DNA from: Mariniphaga anaerophila
GTDB lineage: Bacteria; Bacteroidota; Bacteroidia; Bacteroidales; Prolixibacteraceae
Length of the DNA stretch: 64,000 nucleotides
Reading direction: 5' to 3'
NCBI RefSeq assembly: GCF_900129025.1
Contig: NZ_FQUM01000008.1
Span: forward strand, 107,932 to 171,931
The stretch's first letter is position 1, and every line of letters begins with the position of its first letter. Both the position numbers and the translations under genes were made by a program. Positions 1-8,872 of this stretch are shown piece after piece. The notes below the pieces were generated by a model. The model was not told the DNA's origin. It saw only the letters and a program-made list of their open reading frames with translations, and searched no databases.

Positions 1-558
1 ATGATAATTGCTACGCAGCGTCCGTCTACCAATATTATTACCGGGGTAATTAAGGCCAACTTCCCGGCGCGAATTGCGTTTAAAGTGGCTTCGATGATCG
101 ACTCCCGCACAATTTTGGACACGCCCGGTGCCAATCAGTTAATTGGTAAAGGAGACATGCTTATTGCCCAGGGAAGTAATATGACTCGTGTTCAGTGTGC
201 TTTTATTGACACTCCCGAGGTGGAAAATATTTGTACGTTTATTTCGGAACAGCAAGGTTTCCCGAGCGCATTTTTGCTGCCTGAGTATGTGAGCGAAGAT
301 GAGGTTGGTCCGGGTGAGGTGGATTTGAACCACCGGGACGAACTGTTTAACGACGCAGCACGAGTGGTAGTTGCAAATCAAATGGGCTCTACTTCCATGA
401 TTCAGCGGAAATTTTCCATTGGATATAACCGCGCCGGACGAATTATGGATCAACTGGAGGCTGCCGGAGTGGTAGGCCCCAGCGAAGGAAGCAAGGCTCG
501 CCAGGTTCTGCTTCAGGACGAATACAGTTTGGAACAATTATTGAATAGCTTTAATTAA
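1..558 (+). CDS. ftsK: DNA translocase FtsK, C-terminal fragment (5' end outside window)
   Basis: C-terminal 185 residues of FtsK/SpoIIIE, the septum-bound ATPase that pumps chromosome ends during division and activates XerCD at dif. The window opens inside the motor domain: ATQRPS and the following IKANFPARIAFKV stretch are typical of the RecA-like core just after Walker B. After an acidic linker, residues about 112-172 form the winged-helix gamma domain (DELFNDAARVVV, then SMIQRKFSIGYNRAGRIMDQLE), which reads polar KOPS sequences and contacts XerD. The reading frame is open to base 1, so the Met at base 1 is internal and not the true start. lolA follows after 9 bp, a pairing common in Bacteroidota. 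Identification is secure; only the N-terminal part is missing. Confidence 0.95.
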   Translation: MIIATQRPSTNIITGVIKANFPARIAFKVASMIDSRTILDTPGANQLIGKGDMLIAQGSNMTRVQCAFIDTPEVENICTFISEQQGFPSAFLLPEYVSEDEVGPGEVDLNHRDELFNDAARVVVANQMGSTSMIQRKFSIGYNRAGRIMDQLEAAGVVGPSEGSKARQVLLQDEYSLEQLLNSFN

Positions 559-567
559 AATTTTAAT

Positions 568-1218
568 ATGAAGGGTATTTTTCTTTTTGGCCTGTTTCTG
601 GCTTCTTTTCTTTTAAGTAACGCACAGAAAGATCTTCGGGCCAAACAAATTCTGGAAGAAGTAAGCGAAAAAACGCGCTCGTATAAATCAATTTCTGCTG
701 ATTTTGTTTTTTCTATGCAAAATGAGCAAATGGACATTGACGAACGAAACGAAGGTTCCATAAAACTGAAAGGGCAAAAGTATATGGTAGACTTGCCCGA
801 ACTTGGGGTGAAGGTTTTTTCTGACGGAAAAACAATATGGAATTATATGAAAGACGGGAACCAGGTTACTATTTCGAACATGGAAGACGGGGGAAGCGAC
901 CTGATGGATCCTTCTACTGTGTTTACGATTTACGAGAAAGGATTTCAATCGAAATACATTGGAGAAAAAACTGTAGGAAACAGCGCCTGTGAGCAGATAG
1001 AGCTTTTTCCTGACTCTGACGAGTTTCAGGTTTCCAAAATATTACTTTCTCTGGGTAAATCGGACAAGATGATTAAATCGGCTCTTTTGTACGGAACCGA
1101 CGGGAATATCTACGGAGTTGAAGTTAAAAAGATGGATACTCAAACCGAACTGCCCGATTCATTTTTTATGTTTAACGCCAGTGATTACGACGATGTTGAA
1201 GTCATCGATTTCAGGTGA
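568..1218 (+). CDS. lolA: LolA-like outer membrane lipoprotein carrier
   Basis: A 216-residue periplasmic protein with a signal peptide (about residues 1-19, ending SNA-QKD). The rest matches the LolA/LolB beta-fold: a helix with LRAKQILEEVSEKT, then strands with SADFVFSM, a GSIKLKGQKYMVDLP strand pair and a DGKTIWNY strand. LolA shuttles lipoproteins across the periplasm to the outer membrane, which suits a genome with many lipoproteins. It lies 9 bp after ftsK and is probably co-transcribed with it. Its last 8 bp overlap the 3' end of convergent aroQ. Confidence is high for the fold and good for the function, since Bacteroidota often carry several LolA-like paralogs. Confidence 0.88.
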   Translation: MKGIFLFGLFLASFLLSNAQKDLRAKQILEEVSEKTRSYKSISADFVFSMQNEQMDIDERNEGSIKLKGQKYMVDLPELGVKVFSDGKTIWNYMKDGNQVTISNMEDGGSDLMDPSTVFTIYEKGFQSKYIGEKTVGNSACEQIELFPDSDEFQVSKILLSLGKSDKMIKSALLYGTDGNIYGVEVKKMDTQTELPDSFFMFNASDYDDVEVIDFR

Positions 1219-1630
1219 GCAAGTAACTTAAAACAGCCAACCGGTAAGAATCCAGTCCGAATCCCATAATGCAACCACGGCACACGGGGCCAATAAGCGA
1301 TTTGTGCCTGAAGTCTTCGCGTGTAAGCGTGTTTGATATGTGTACTTCTGTTGCAGGCGTTGTAACCCCGGCAATTGCGTCTCTTATGGCTACCGATGTA
1401 TGTGTGTATGCTCCTGCATTAATTATAATGCCGTCAGCAGAAAAACCGTATTCGTGAATTTTATCAACCAATTCGCCTTCAATATTCGACTGAAAATAGC
1501 TGAAATTGACATCTGGAAAAAGAGTTTTTAACTTTTCATAATAATCCTCAAATTGCTCTGAACCATAAATATTTTGTTCTCTTCTTCCGAGCAAATTTAA
1601 ATTAGGACCGTTGATAATCAATAAATTCAT
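1211..1630 (-). CDS. aroQ: 3-dehydroquinate dehydratase, type II
   Basis: A 139-residue cytosolic enzyme of the shikimate pathway, converting 3-dehydroquinate to 3-dehydroshikimate as a dodecamer. Motifs are complete: GPNLNLLGRRE at the N-terminus, the catalytic Tyr in QNIYG, INAGAYTHTS for substrate binding (Ala in place of the usual Pro after Asn), and EVHISN with the catalytic His. Length is normal for type II enzymes. It ends 8 bp inside the 3' end of lolA and diverges from xerD, a common arrangement in Bacteroidota. An exact TAnnTTTG box lies about 90 bp upstream on its strand. Confidence 0.95.
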   Translation of the reverse strand: MNLLIINGPNLNLLGRREQNIYGSEQFEDYYEKLKTLFPDVNFSYFQSNIEGELVDKIHEYGFSADGIIINAGAYTHTSVAIRDAIAGVTTPATEVHISNTLTREDFRHKSLIGPVCRGCIMGFGLDSYRLAVLSYLLT

Positions 1631-1720
1631 TTTATTTCAATTTTAATATATTTTATAGTAACTTTAAGTTTATTTAAACGTAGTTTGATTTAAATTATCT
1701 ATATTCAGGAATAGTTGTTT

Positions 1721-1728
1721 CAAAATTA
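1721..1728 (-). promoter_or_regulatory. Candidate -7 box for aroQ
   Basis: Read on the - strand the sequence is TAATTTTG, an exact match to the Bacteroidota -7 consensus TAnnTTTG. It sits in the aroQ/xerD divergent spacer, about 90 bp before the aroQ start. A T-run, but no clear TTTG, lies at the -33 distance. Chance matches are possible in this AT-rich spacer. Confidence 0.4.
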
Positions 1729-1766
1729 TTTAAATCACCGGATTTAAAAAATAAAAATTGAAAGAT

Positions 1767-2666
1767 ATGAAATGGGAGGAAAGCAAAAAGGGGTTTGAGA
1801 ATTACCTTAAACTGGAAAAGTCGTTGTCGCAAAATTCCATTGCAGCATACATAAACGACATAAATAAACTGATAGAGTTTCTGGGTAAAAACTTTAAACG
1901 AATAGGGCCGGAGAAAGTAAAGTTGAATCACCTGAAGAAGTTTGTGGAATGGCTCAACGAAAAAGGAGTGAGTCCACGTACTCAGGCGCGGACTATTTCT
2001 GGAATAAAATCGTTTTATAAATACTTGTTAATCGAGGAAAAAATTTCCAGCGATCCCACTGCATTGCTGGAGTCGCCAAAGATTGGACGCAAACTTCCGG
2101 ACATACTGTCGATGGAAGAAATTGATACGCTTATTGATGCAGTTGATTTGGAGAAACCCGAAGGCCAGCGGAATAAAGCAATGCTGGAAACGCTTTACAG
2201 TTGCGGGCTGCGCGTTTCCGAACTTGTTAATTTGAAAGTGACTAACCTGTTTTTCGAACAGGGATTTATCAAAATAGAAGGAAAAGGCGATAAAGAAAGG
2301 CTGGTGCCGGTTAGTAGCCGCGCAGTTGAAGAGATTGGAAAGTATATGAATGGCTATCGCAAACGGTTGAAGATTAGCAAAGAAAGTGAAAATGTTCTGT
2401 TCCTGAACCGGAGGGGGAAAAAGCTGAGTCGGGTAATGGTGTTTACCATAATTAAAAACTTGGCGCAGAAAATAAACCTCGATAAAAAGATTAGTCCGCA
2501 TACTTTCAGACATTCGTTTGCAACCCACCTTATTAATGGCGGCGCCGATTTGCGTGCAGTACAGGAAATGCTGGGGCACGAGTCAATTTTAACTACGGAA
2601 ATTTATACGCATTTAGACCGTGATTACCTGAAAAGTACAATTCATCAATTTCACCCGAGATCATAG
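1767..2666 (+). CDS. xerD: Tyrosine recombinase XerD
   Basis: About 300 residues. The N-terminal SAM-like core-binding domain covers residues 1-95 and the catalytic domain the rest. The full catalytic set is visible: Arg in SCGLRVSEL, Lys in GKGDKERLVP, His and Arg in HTFRHSFATH, His in MLGHES, and the nucleophile Tyr in EIYTHLD. Xer recombinases resolve chromosome dimers at dif together with FtsK, whose gene ends 1.2 kb upstream. I chose the ATG at 1767; an in-frame TTG at 1758 would add only three residues. It diverges from aroQ and is followed by a strong terminator. XerC and XerD are hard to tell apart without alignment; the aroQ neighbour favours the usual XerD label. Confidence 0.92.
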   Translation: MKWEESKKGFENYLKLEKSLSQNSIAAYINDINKLIEFLGKNFKRIGPEKVKLNHLKKFVEWLNEKGVSPRTQARTISGIKSFYKYLLIEEKISSDPTALLESPKIGRKLPDILSMEEIDTLIDAVDLEKPEGQRNKAMLETLYSCGLRVSELVNLKVTNLFFEQGFIKIEGKGDKERLVPVSSRAVEEIGKYMNGYRKRLKISKESENVLFLNRRGKKLSRVMVFTIIKNLAQKINLDKKISPHTFRHSFATHLINGGADLRAVQEMLGHESILTTEIYTHLDRDYLKSTIHQFHPRS

Positions 2667-2692
2667 TTTTTTTGAATATAAGAATTTTTAGG

Positions 2693-2717
2693 GGCTGGAT
2701 TTTTCCAGCCTTTTTTT
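2693..2717 (+). terminator. Rho-independent terminator after xerD
   Basis: Stem GGCTGGA / TCCAGCC (7 bp) with a TTTT loop, followed directly by seven T residues, 27 bp after the xerD stop. Confidence 0.85.
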
Positions 2718-2829
2718 ATGACTCGGAAAATATTGGCTTTTTTGGGCGAATCAAAAGGTAAAACGGGTTTTTATTATTGGGCGATTTTCGTATTAAAGTT
2801 GTTAATTTGTTTTTATTTAAAAGGTCGGA

Positions 2830-3585
2830 ATGCAACGCTACTTTGTTCAACTTAGTTTTAAAGGAACCAATTATCATGGCTGGCAAATTCAGCCTAACGC
2901 GCTTTCTGTGCAGGAAACTGTTGAGAAGGCTTTTTCAACCGTTTTACGTGAAGATATATCTGTTACAGGCGCCGGCCGCACGGATACCGGAGTTCATTCT
3001 TCGTTTTACATTTTGCATTTCGACGCTTCGAAAAAGATTGAAGATACACAGAAACTGGTATTTCGGATGAACGGATTTTTGCCGCCGGATGTGGCCATTC
3101 AGAAAATATGGAGCGTGAACCGGGAAGCACATGCGCGTTTTAGCGCCCTTTCGCGCACATACAAATACTATATTACAACGCAAAAAAGTCCGTTTCAAAC
3201 CGAGACTTCTTTTTTCTTTCACGGAGAGCTGGATGTTAATAAGATGAACGACGCCGCAAAAAGCCTTTTTGAGTATTCTGATTTTACAAGTTTCAGCAGG
3301 TTGCACACAGATGTGAAAACCAATTTTTGCAAAATTTATCGGGCCGAATGGAAAAAGGAAAATGGTACGTTGTGTTTTGAAATTAAAGCCGACCGTTTTT
3401 TGCGGAATATGGTTCGCGCAATAGTAGGAACCCTGTTGGAAGTTGGCAAAGGGAAGCTCTCTCTGGAAGGCTTCAAAAAAATAATAGAACAAAAGGACAG
3501 AGGTGCTGCAGGCGCTTCGGCTCCTGCTCAGGGGCTTTTCCTTGTTGATGTGGAGTATCCCGAAGAAATTCTTTTGGGAGAATAG
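2830..3585 (+). CDS. truA: tRNA pseudouridine(38-40) synthase TruA
   Basis: A 251-residue TruA that isomerises uridines 38-40 in the anticodon arm of many tRNAs. The signature GAGRTDTGVHS carries the catalytic Asp at residue 52. Flanking blocks also fit: FKGTNYHGWQIQP near the N-terminus, RTYKYYI in the middle, and RFLRNMVRAIVGTLLEVGKG near the C-terminus. Length is normal. It stands alone between the xerD terminator and tRNA-Trp, all on the + strand. Confidence 0.96.
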   Translation: MQRYFVQLSFKGTNYHGWQIQPNALSVQETVEKAFSTVLREDISVTGAGRTDTGVHSSFYILHFDASKKIEDTQKLVFRMNGFLPPDVAIQKIWSVNREAHARFSALSRTYKYYITTQKSPFQTETSFFFHGELDVNKMNDAAKSLFEYSDFTSFSRLHTDVKTNFCKIYRAEWKKENGTLCFEIKADRFLRNMVRAIVGTLLEVGKGKLSLEGFKKIIEQKDRGAAGASAPAQGLFLVDVEYPEEILLGE

Positions 3586-3739
3586 TTTCTGGGAATTCGG
3601 CTATTGTTTTTCTTTAAAATAGCTGTCATTCAGAATGAAATAATTTTTCTTTTTTCAGATGTTTTTCTATTCAAAAGATAATTGCAGAAAATGGCCATTG
3701 CTATTCAAAAAAAGTTTTAGGTAATTTAGAATGAATTAC

Positions 3740-3747
3740 TATATTTG
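3740..3747 (+). promoter_or_regulatory. -7 promoter box for tRNA-Trp
   Basis: TATATTTG is an exact TAnnTTTG box, placed 16 bp before the tRNA 5' end. A TTTA at 3716-3719, 20 bp further upstream, takes the -33 (TTTG-like) position. Transcription would start a few bases before the tRNA. Confidence 0.7.
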
Positions 3748-3763
3748 CACTCGCAAAATAAAC

Positions 3764-3836
3764 ACGGGTGTAGCTCAGTTGGCAGAGCACTGGTCTCCAA
3801 AACCAGGTGTCGGGAGTTCGAGTCTCTCCTCCCGTG
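3764..3836 (+). tRNA. tRNA-Trp (anticodon CCA)
   Basis: A 73-nt cloverleaf. The acceptor stem is ACGGGTG / CTCCCGT with one T-T mismatch at the sixth pair. The D arm is GCTC...GAGC. The anticodon stem is CTGGT / ACCAG with loop CTCCAAA (anticodon CCA at its centre). The T arm is GGGAG-TTCGAGT-CTCTC with one G-T pair. The discriminator is G. The 3' CCA is not encoded (CAAG follows), so it must be added after transcription. Confidence 0.96.
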
Positions 3837-3844
3837 CAAGCGAA

Positions 3845-3884
3845 AAGCGAGGTTCAGCAATATGCAGAGCCTCGCTTGTTTTTT
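3845..3884 (+). terminator. Terminator after tRNA-Trp
   Basis: Stem AAGCGAGGTTC / GAGCCTCGCTT (11 positions, one G-T pair) with an 11-nt loop, followed by G and six T residues. It begins 9 bp after the tRNA. Confidence 0.85.
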
Positions 3885-3941
3885 GTGGTCGTATATAAAA
3901 TGATGTACAGTTTTACTTCAGCCTGTCTCCGTAGAAAAACA

Positions 3942-3968
3942 AAAAAAGCTGCATCTCTGCAGCCTTTT
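3942..3968 (-). terminator. Terminator for the purB/exporter operon
   Basis: Stem GCTGCA / TGCAGC with loop TCTC, flanked on the + strand by an A-run before and TTTT after. It can therefore act on both strands. It sits just past the stop of the - strand exporter gene. Confidence 0.6.
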
Positions 3969-3977
3969 AACATCTTT

Positions 3978-5798
3978 TTAAAACATTTGCATTTTGTGCA
4001 ACTTTCGGTAACGCCCATCTGAAGCCAGCAACTCGTCGTGGGTGCCTTGTTCCACAATTTCCCCTTTATGCAGAACGTAAATAACATCTGCATTTTTGAT
4101 GGTTGAAAGCCGGTGTGCAATTACCAGTGACGTCCGGTTTTTCATTAGCTTGACCAACGCATCCTGTACAAGGCTTTCCGATTCGGTGTCGAGCGACGAA
4201 GTAGCCTCATCAAGAATAAGTATCGGCGGGTTTTTCATTACGGCACGTGCAATGGAAATTCGCTGCTTTTGTCCCCCTGAAAGTTTGTCTCCACGGTCGC
4301 CGATTGTGGTTTGATAACCATTTTCAGTATCCATGATAAAATCGTGTGCATTGGCAATTTTCGCGGCATTTATCACCTGCTCCTCGGTAACATTTTTAAG
4401 TCCGAACGCAATGTTGTTGTAAAACGAATCGTTGAAAAGAATTGGTTCCTGATTTACATAACCAATGAGGTTGCGCAGGTCTTTCAGTTTCAGATCGCGT
4501 AAGTCTGTCCCGTCGAGCATTATTTTTCCGTCCGTTACTTCGTAGAAACGTGGCAGTAAGTCAACCAGTGTGGTTTTTCCGCTTCCAGAACGTCCCACAA
4601 ACGCGGCTGTTTCACCTTTCTTAATATTCAGCGAGATGTTTTTTAAAACCGGAGTAGAATTGTATGCAAATGATACATTTTGATAAGAAATATCTGAGTG
4701 AAAATCTTTAATTGGTGTTGCCTCTGGTTTTTCGACGATTGTTTCCTGCGTGTTCAGAATTTTGTCAATTCGTTCCATCGAAGCCAGTCCTTTTTCTACA
4801 CTGTACAGTGCCGTTGAAAAAGCTTTTGCCGGGTTTATTATGTTGTAGAAGAAAACAAGGTATCCGATAAATGCGGCTGCATCGAGCGAACTTTTATGGT
4901 TTAAAATAAGTTGGCCGCCATACCACAATACAATAATAATAACGGCTGTGCCAAGAAATTCACTCATAGGGTGAGCCAGAAAACGCCTCCACATCAGCTG
5001 GTTCATAATGTTGAAGTAGCTTTCGTTTTCCTTTTCGAATCGTTCTTCGGCTTTGTTTTCGGCGTTGAATGCTTTGATAATTCGCAACCCGGAAAGGTCT
5101 TCCTCGATTACCGACAGAATTTCACCCATTTTATTTTGTCCTTTGCGGCTCTCTTTCTTCAGGCTTTTGCCAATGCGCCCGATAATGTAGCCGGCAATGG
5201 GAAACATCACAAACACAAACAGAGTGAGACTCCAGCTCATGTAAACCATAACCGCAACAGAAACAATAATGAGAATCGGGTTCTTAATCATCATGTCCAG
5301 CGAGTTCATTATGGAATTTTCCACCTCGGTAACGTCGCCGGTCATGCGCGCCATTATGTCTCCTTTTCGTTCGTCAGAAAAGAATCCCAACTGCAACTTC
5401 AGTATTTTTTTATAAATTCTGGATCGAATATCCCGTACCACGCCATTACGAATAAAAACAATCATGTAATTGGCCAAGTAATAAAAACCTGTTTTCAGAA
5501 AAACGGTGATGATAATGAAAATTCCGATGAAAATTAATGCTTTTTCATGGTTGTATTTTATTATCACCTGACTAATCAGGTAGTTCGCATATTCTGAAAA
5601 CGAAGAAATGCTGTAAGTAAATTCCGGTTTAATTGTTACCAGTTCCTGCGTTCCGAAAAGAATCTGGAGCGAAGGGATGAGCAGCAAAAATGAAAAGGCT
5701 CCGAAAATGGCACTCAGAAAGTTGAAAACAATGTTCCATGCCAGTTTCCATTTGTAGGGCGGGATAAACCGTCGAAGGAGATGTATAAAGTCTTTCAT
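3978..5798 (-). CDS. ABC exporter, MsbA-like (fused permease and ATPase)
   Basis: A 606-residue half-transporter in the inner membrane. The N-terminal half has about six membrane spans; the C-terminal half is the nucleotide-binding domain. The ATPase carries Walker A (GRSGSGKTT), Q-loop (GYVNQEPILF), signature LSGGQKQR, Walker B with catalytic Glu (ILILDEATSSLD) and the H-loop His (IAHRLST). This is the architecture of lipid A flippase MsbA and of related multidrug exporters. Lipid export is the likely role, but paralogs are common. Its start abuts the purB stop with no gap, so the two are probably one operon with coupled translation. Confidence 0.85.
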   Translation of the reverse strand: MKDFIHLLRRFIPPYKWKLAWNIVFNFLSAIFGAFSFLLLIPSLQILFGTQELVTIKPEFTYSISSFSEYANYLISQVIIKYNHEKALIFIGIFIIITVFLKTGFYYLANYMIVFIRNGVVRDIRSRIYKKILKLQLGFFSDERKGDIMARMTGDVTEVENSIMNSLDMMIKNPILIIVSVAVMVYMSWSLTLFVFVMFPIAGYIIGRIGKSLKKESRKGQNKMGEILSVIEEDLSGLRIIKAFNAENKAEERFEKENESYFNIMNQLMWRRFLAHPMSEFLGTAVIIIVLWYGGQLILNHKSSLDAAAFIGYLVFFYNIINPAKAFSTALYSVEKGLASMERIDKILNTQETIVEKPEATPIKDFHSDISYQNVSFAYNSTPVLKNISLNIKKGETAAFVGRSGSGKTTLVDLLPRFYEVTDGKIMLDGTDLRDLKLKDLRNLIGYVNQEPILFNDSFYNNIAFGLKNVTEEQVINAAKIANAHDFIMDTENGYQTTIGDRGDKLSGGQKQRISIARAVMKNPPILILDEATSSLDTESESLVQDALVKLMKNRTSLVIAHRLSTIKNADVIYVLHKGEIVEQGTHDELLASDGRYRKLHKMQMF

Positions 5799-7145
5799 TT
5801 AAAAAATTCCGGTATAATTTTGCGGTGTAATTTGCTTCAATTCCTTTTTAACAGCGTCATCAACGTTTAATGTATCAATAAAGTTGTGAATGGACTGTTT
5901 GTTAATTACCTCATTTTTTCTGGTCAAATCTTTCAGCGCTTCGTATGGATTCGGGAAAAATTCGCGGCGCAAAATGGTTTGAATGGCTTCGGCCACAACC
6001 GCCCAGTTTTCTTCCAAATCTTTTTCAATGGTGTGCGGGTTCAGAAGCAATTTTCCCAGCCCTTTTAGTGTTGATTTTATGGCAATAATTGTGTGCCCGA
6101 AAGGAACGCCGATAAATCTGGTTGCAGTAGAGTCTGTCAGGTCGCGCTGCAGCCTCGATACCGGAAGCTTCGACGAGAGTTGTTCGAATCCGGCATTGGC
6201 AATTCCGATGTTTCCTTCGGAGTTTTCAAAATCGATGGGGTTTACTTTGTGTGGCATGGTGGACGAACCTACTTCGCCTTTTTTAATGCTTTGTTTAAAG
6301 TAATTCATCGAAATGTAACTCCACATGTCGCGATTAAGGTCGAGCAGAATATTGTTGATGCGTTTTATGGCATCGAAAATAGCTCCGTAATTATCGTAGT
6401 GCGCAATTTGAGTAGTAAACTGAGAGCGCTCGAGCCCCAGCTTTTCTTTGCAAAAAGAGTTGGCAAATTGTTGCCAGTCGATATTTGGGTATGCCACAAA
6501 ATGTGCGTTGAAATTTCCGGTTGCGCCACCAAACTTTGCGTAACAGGGCAGACTTTTTAGCTGTTCCAACTGAACCTGAATCCGTTCAATAAAAACCCTG
6601 ATTTCTTTTCCCAACTTGGTTGGAGATGCCGGTTGCCCGTGAGTTTTTGCTAGCATCGGAATGTCTTTCCACTGTGCTGATAATTCTTCGAGCTTATTCG
6701 TTAGTTGCTGCAAAAGCGGATAATATTCTTCGGTTAAAGCATGATGAATGGTTAAAGGCAAAGCTGTATTGTTGGCATCCTGCGAAGTGAGTCCAAAATG
6801 AATAAACTCTTTGTATTTGGCCAATCCTATTTTGTCGAACTGTTCTTTGATGAAATATTCAACAGCCTTAACATCGTGGTTGGTTACGCTTTCAATCTCT
6901 TTTATGCGTTCTGCATTTTCAATGGAAAACTGCTGGTGTATTTCCTTGAGTTTAAGGAGTTGTTCTTTTGTAATATCTTTTAACTGGGGCAGCGGAATTT
7001 CGCAAAGCGCCGTAAAATATTCGATTTCTACAAACACACGGTATTTTATCAGGGCATATTCGCTAAAATATTTCCAAAGGTTTTCTACTTTATTCTGATA
7101 TCTGCCGTCAACCGGCGAAATGGCTGTCAAACTGTTCTGATTCAT
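5799..7145 (-). CDS. purB: Adenylosuccinate lyase
   Basis: About 448 residues, cytosolic. It makes AICAR from SAICAR and AMP from adenylosuccinate in purine synthesis. The E. coli-type class is shown by the N-terminal LTAISPVDGRYQ, the TSQDANNTAL block, KTHGQPASPTKLGKE with the catalytic His, and the signature GEVGSSTMPHKVNPIDFEN carrying the mobile-loop Ser. I placed the start at 7145 (Met-Asn-Gln-Asn-Ser) instead of the in-frame Met at 7169. The longer start adds eight atypical residues and lies almost on the predicted transcription start of the upstream TAnnTTTG box. The exporter gene follows directly. Confidence 0.95.
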   Translation of the reverse strand: MNQNSLTAISPVDGRYQNKVENLWKYFSEYALIKYRVFVEIEYFTALCEIPLPQLKDITKEQLLKLKEIHQQFSIENAERIKEIESVTNHDVKAVEYFIKEQFDKIGLAKYKEFIHFGLTSQDANNTALPLTIHHALTEEYYPLLQQLTNKLEELSAQWKDIPMLAKTHGQPASPTKLGKEIRVFIERIQVQLEQLKSLPCYAKFGGATGNFNAHFVAYPNIDWQQFANSFCKEKLGLERSQFTTQIAHYDNYGAIFDAIKRINNILLDLNRDMWSYISMNYFKQSIKKGEVGSSTMPHKVNPIDFENSEGNIGIANAGFEQLSSKLPVSRLQRDLTDSTATRFIGVPFGHTIIAIKSTLKGLGKLLLNPHTIEKDLEENWAVVAEAIQTILRREFFPNPYEALKDLTRKNEVINKQSIHNFIDTLNVDDAVKKELKQITPQNYTGIF

Positions 7146-7171
7146 TTTATTTTTTCTTAAAAAATGCATCG

Positions 7172-7179
7172 CAAAGGTA
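7172..7179 (-). promoter_or_regulatory. -7 promoter box for purB
   Basis: Read on the - strand it is TACCTTTG, an exact TAnnTTTG match. It predicts transcription starting around 7165, leaving a leader of about 20 nt before the chosen purB start. Confidence 0.55.
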
Positions 7180-7311
7180 GCAATTTAGGCGAATTAGGTT
7201 TTTTTTTGAAGGGCGTTATTTTTTCGCTTGATGTGGCTGATTTATTTATAACTTCGCTGCAGAACCTGTAATCAGGTTAAATCGTTTTGTCAATACGAAA
7301 GAACTTGAACA

Positions 7312-8715
7312 ATGAATAAATTTTGGAATTTACTATTTGTACTGATTTTTTTCCCGCTTTTTTTGTTTGCAGAAGGAGAGGAGAAGGCCGAAAAACTGGT
7401 GTATAAACTCAATATTAAACAAGAAATTACAAAAGCAACCTGGCGGCAGACAAAGCAGGCGTTTGAAGCGGCAGATTCGTTGGGCGCAGATGTGTTTCTG
7501 ATTCATATGAACACCTATGGCGGAACAGTTTTGGATGCCGATTCCATTCGAACAAAAATTTTGCAGAGTTCGATTCCCGTATATGTTTTTATCGATAACA
7601 ACGCCGCGTCGGCAGGGGCGTTAATTTCGGTTGCCTGCGACAGCATTTACATGCGCTCAGGAGGAAGTATTGGAGCCGCAACTGTAGTTAATCAAACCGG
7701 CCAGGCCATGCCCGATAAATACCAGAGTTATATGCGCTCAACAATGCGCTCAACGGCCGAGTCGCACGGAAAGGATACAATTGTTTCGGAAAATGATACC
7801 ATTTACAAGTGGCGTCGCGACCCCAAAATTGCGGAAGCAATGGTTGACCCTTCAGTTTTTATTGAAGGAATTATCGACACGGGAAAGGTCCTGACTTTTA
7901 CACCTCGCGAAGCGATTGAATACGGCTTTTGCGAAGGAGTTGCCGAGAATGTGCCGGAGGTATTGCAGAAAGTGGGAATCGATGAATACAAAATTGTGGA
8001 GTATGAGCCGAGCTGGATTGAAAAGATAATTGGTTTTCTGGTTCATCCGATGATTTCGGGGCTTTTAATAATGGCCATTATTGGCGGTATCTATTTTGAG
8101 TTGCAATCACCCGGAATTGGATTTCCTCTGGGAGTCGCGATTCTTGCTGCTGTTCTTTATTTTGCCCCGCTTTACCTCGAAGGACTGGCCGAACACTGGG
8201 AAATTTTGCTTTTCCTTGTTGGTTTGATATTAATTGCCCTTGAAGTTTTTGTTATTCCGGGGTTTGGAGTTGCTGGCGTTTCCGGTGTTCTTCTTGTTTT
8301 TATAGGTTTGGTGTTGAGCCTGATTGAAAATGTGGTGTTCGATTTTGAACCGGTGAATACCCAGCGGCTTGGCGTTGCAATAATGACTGTTGTTGCAGGC
8401 GTTTTCGGCGGATTTATTTTGTCGTTGTATCTCGGCAATAAGTTGTTTTCTGCCCATTCCGGCCCGTTTAAAAATCTGGCATTAAATACTGTTCAGGATG
8501 TAGAAGATGGGTATCTGAATGTGGATTCGTCATTTATCGCCTTAAAAGGAAAAAAAGGAATCGCTCAAACTGTCCTTCGTCCGGGAGGAAAAGTGCTCAT
8601 CGAAGGCGAAGTTTACGACGCTGTTACCGAAGGTGGTTTTATTGATAAAGGCGACGAAATTGTTGTAATAAAAGTGGAAGCGGCCCAGCTTTATGTGGAT
8701 CGGCCGGAAAACTAA
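7312..8715 (+). CDS. NfeD family membrane-bound ClpP-class serine protease
   Basis: A 467-residue inner membrane protein. A signal peptide (about 1-20) leads into a ClpP/crotonase-like protease domain (about 28-225). The nucleophile Ser100 lies in NNAASAGAL and the likely general-base Lys136 in MPDKYQS, the Ser-Lys pair known in this family. Four or five membrane spans follow (about 240-380), then the C-terminal OB-fold NfeD domain (about 405-465, with GKKGIAQTVLRPGGKV). Full-length NfeD proteases are thought to act on stomatin-like partners and hydrophobic membrane proteins. No stomatin gene is adjacent here. It appears monocistronic. Confidence 0.9.
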   Translation: MNKFWNLLFVLIFFPLFLFAEGEEKAEKLVYKLNIKQEITKATWRQTKQAFEAADSLGADVFLIHMNTYGGTVLDADSIRTKILQSSIPVYVFIDNNAASAGALISVACDSIYMRSGGSIGAATVVNQTGQAMPDKYQSYMRSTMRSTAESHGKDTIVSENDTIYKWRRDPKIAEAMVDPSVFIEGIIDTGKVLTFTPREAIEYGFCEGVAENVPEVLQKVGIDEYKIVEYEPSWIEKIIGFLVHPMISGLLIMAIIGGIYFELQSPGIGFPLGVAILAAVLYFAPLYLEGLAEHWEILLFLVGLILIALEVFVIPGFGVAGVSGVLLVFIGLVLSLIENVVFDFEPVNTQRLGVAIMTVVAGVFGGFILSLYLGNKLFSAHSGPFKNLALNTVQDVEDGYLNVDSSFIALKGKKGIAQTVLRPGGKVLIEGEVYDAVTEGGFIDKGDEIVVIKVEAAQLYVDRPEN

Positions 8716-8767
8716 TTCAATTATATTGCCGGCTGGCGCAATAATTACCTGCCGGATATAAAAACGA

Positions 8768-8801
8768 GATTTTAATAGAGATTTCTTTTAAAATCCTTTT
8801 T
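8768..8801 (+). terminator. Possible AT-rich terminator after the NfeD gene
   Basis: Stem GATTTTAA / TTAAAATC followed by CTTTTT, about 55 bp after the stop. The stem is AT-only apart from its end pair, so the call is weak. Confidence 0.4.
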
Positions 8802-8872
8802 GCATAGATTCGCTCCGGCGATTTTACTCTGTCTATTGGAAACTTTGTATTATTCTATAATTATTAATTGCG

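Noticed and set aside
1767..2666. xerD as the integrase of the cassette array
   Set aside because: It has the ordinary housekeeping context and motifs of XerD, lacks an obvious IntI-specific insert, and is 58 kb away.
4911..5537. 208-codon + strand frame inside the ABC exporter gene
   Set aside because: Antisense shadow of the membrane domain; the product is His/Asn-rich low complexity.
7145..7169. Longer purB start at 7169
   Set aside because: Adds eight non-family residues and would lie almost at the predicted transcription start of the exact TAnnTTTG box.
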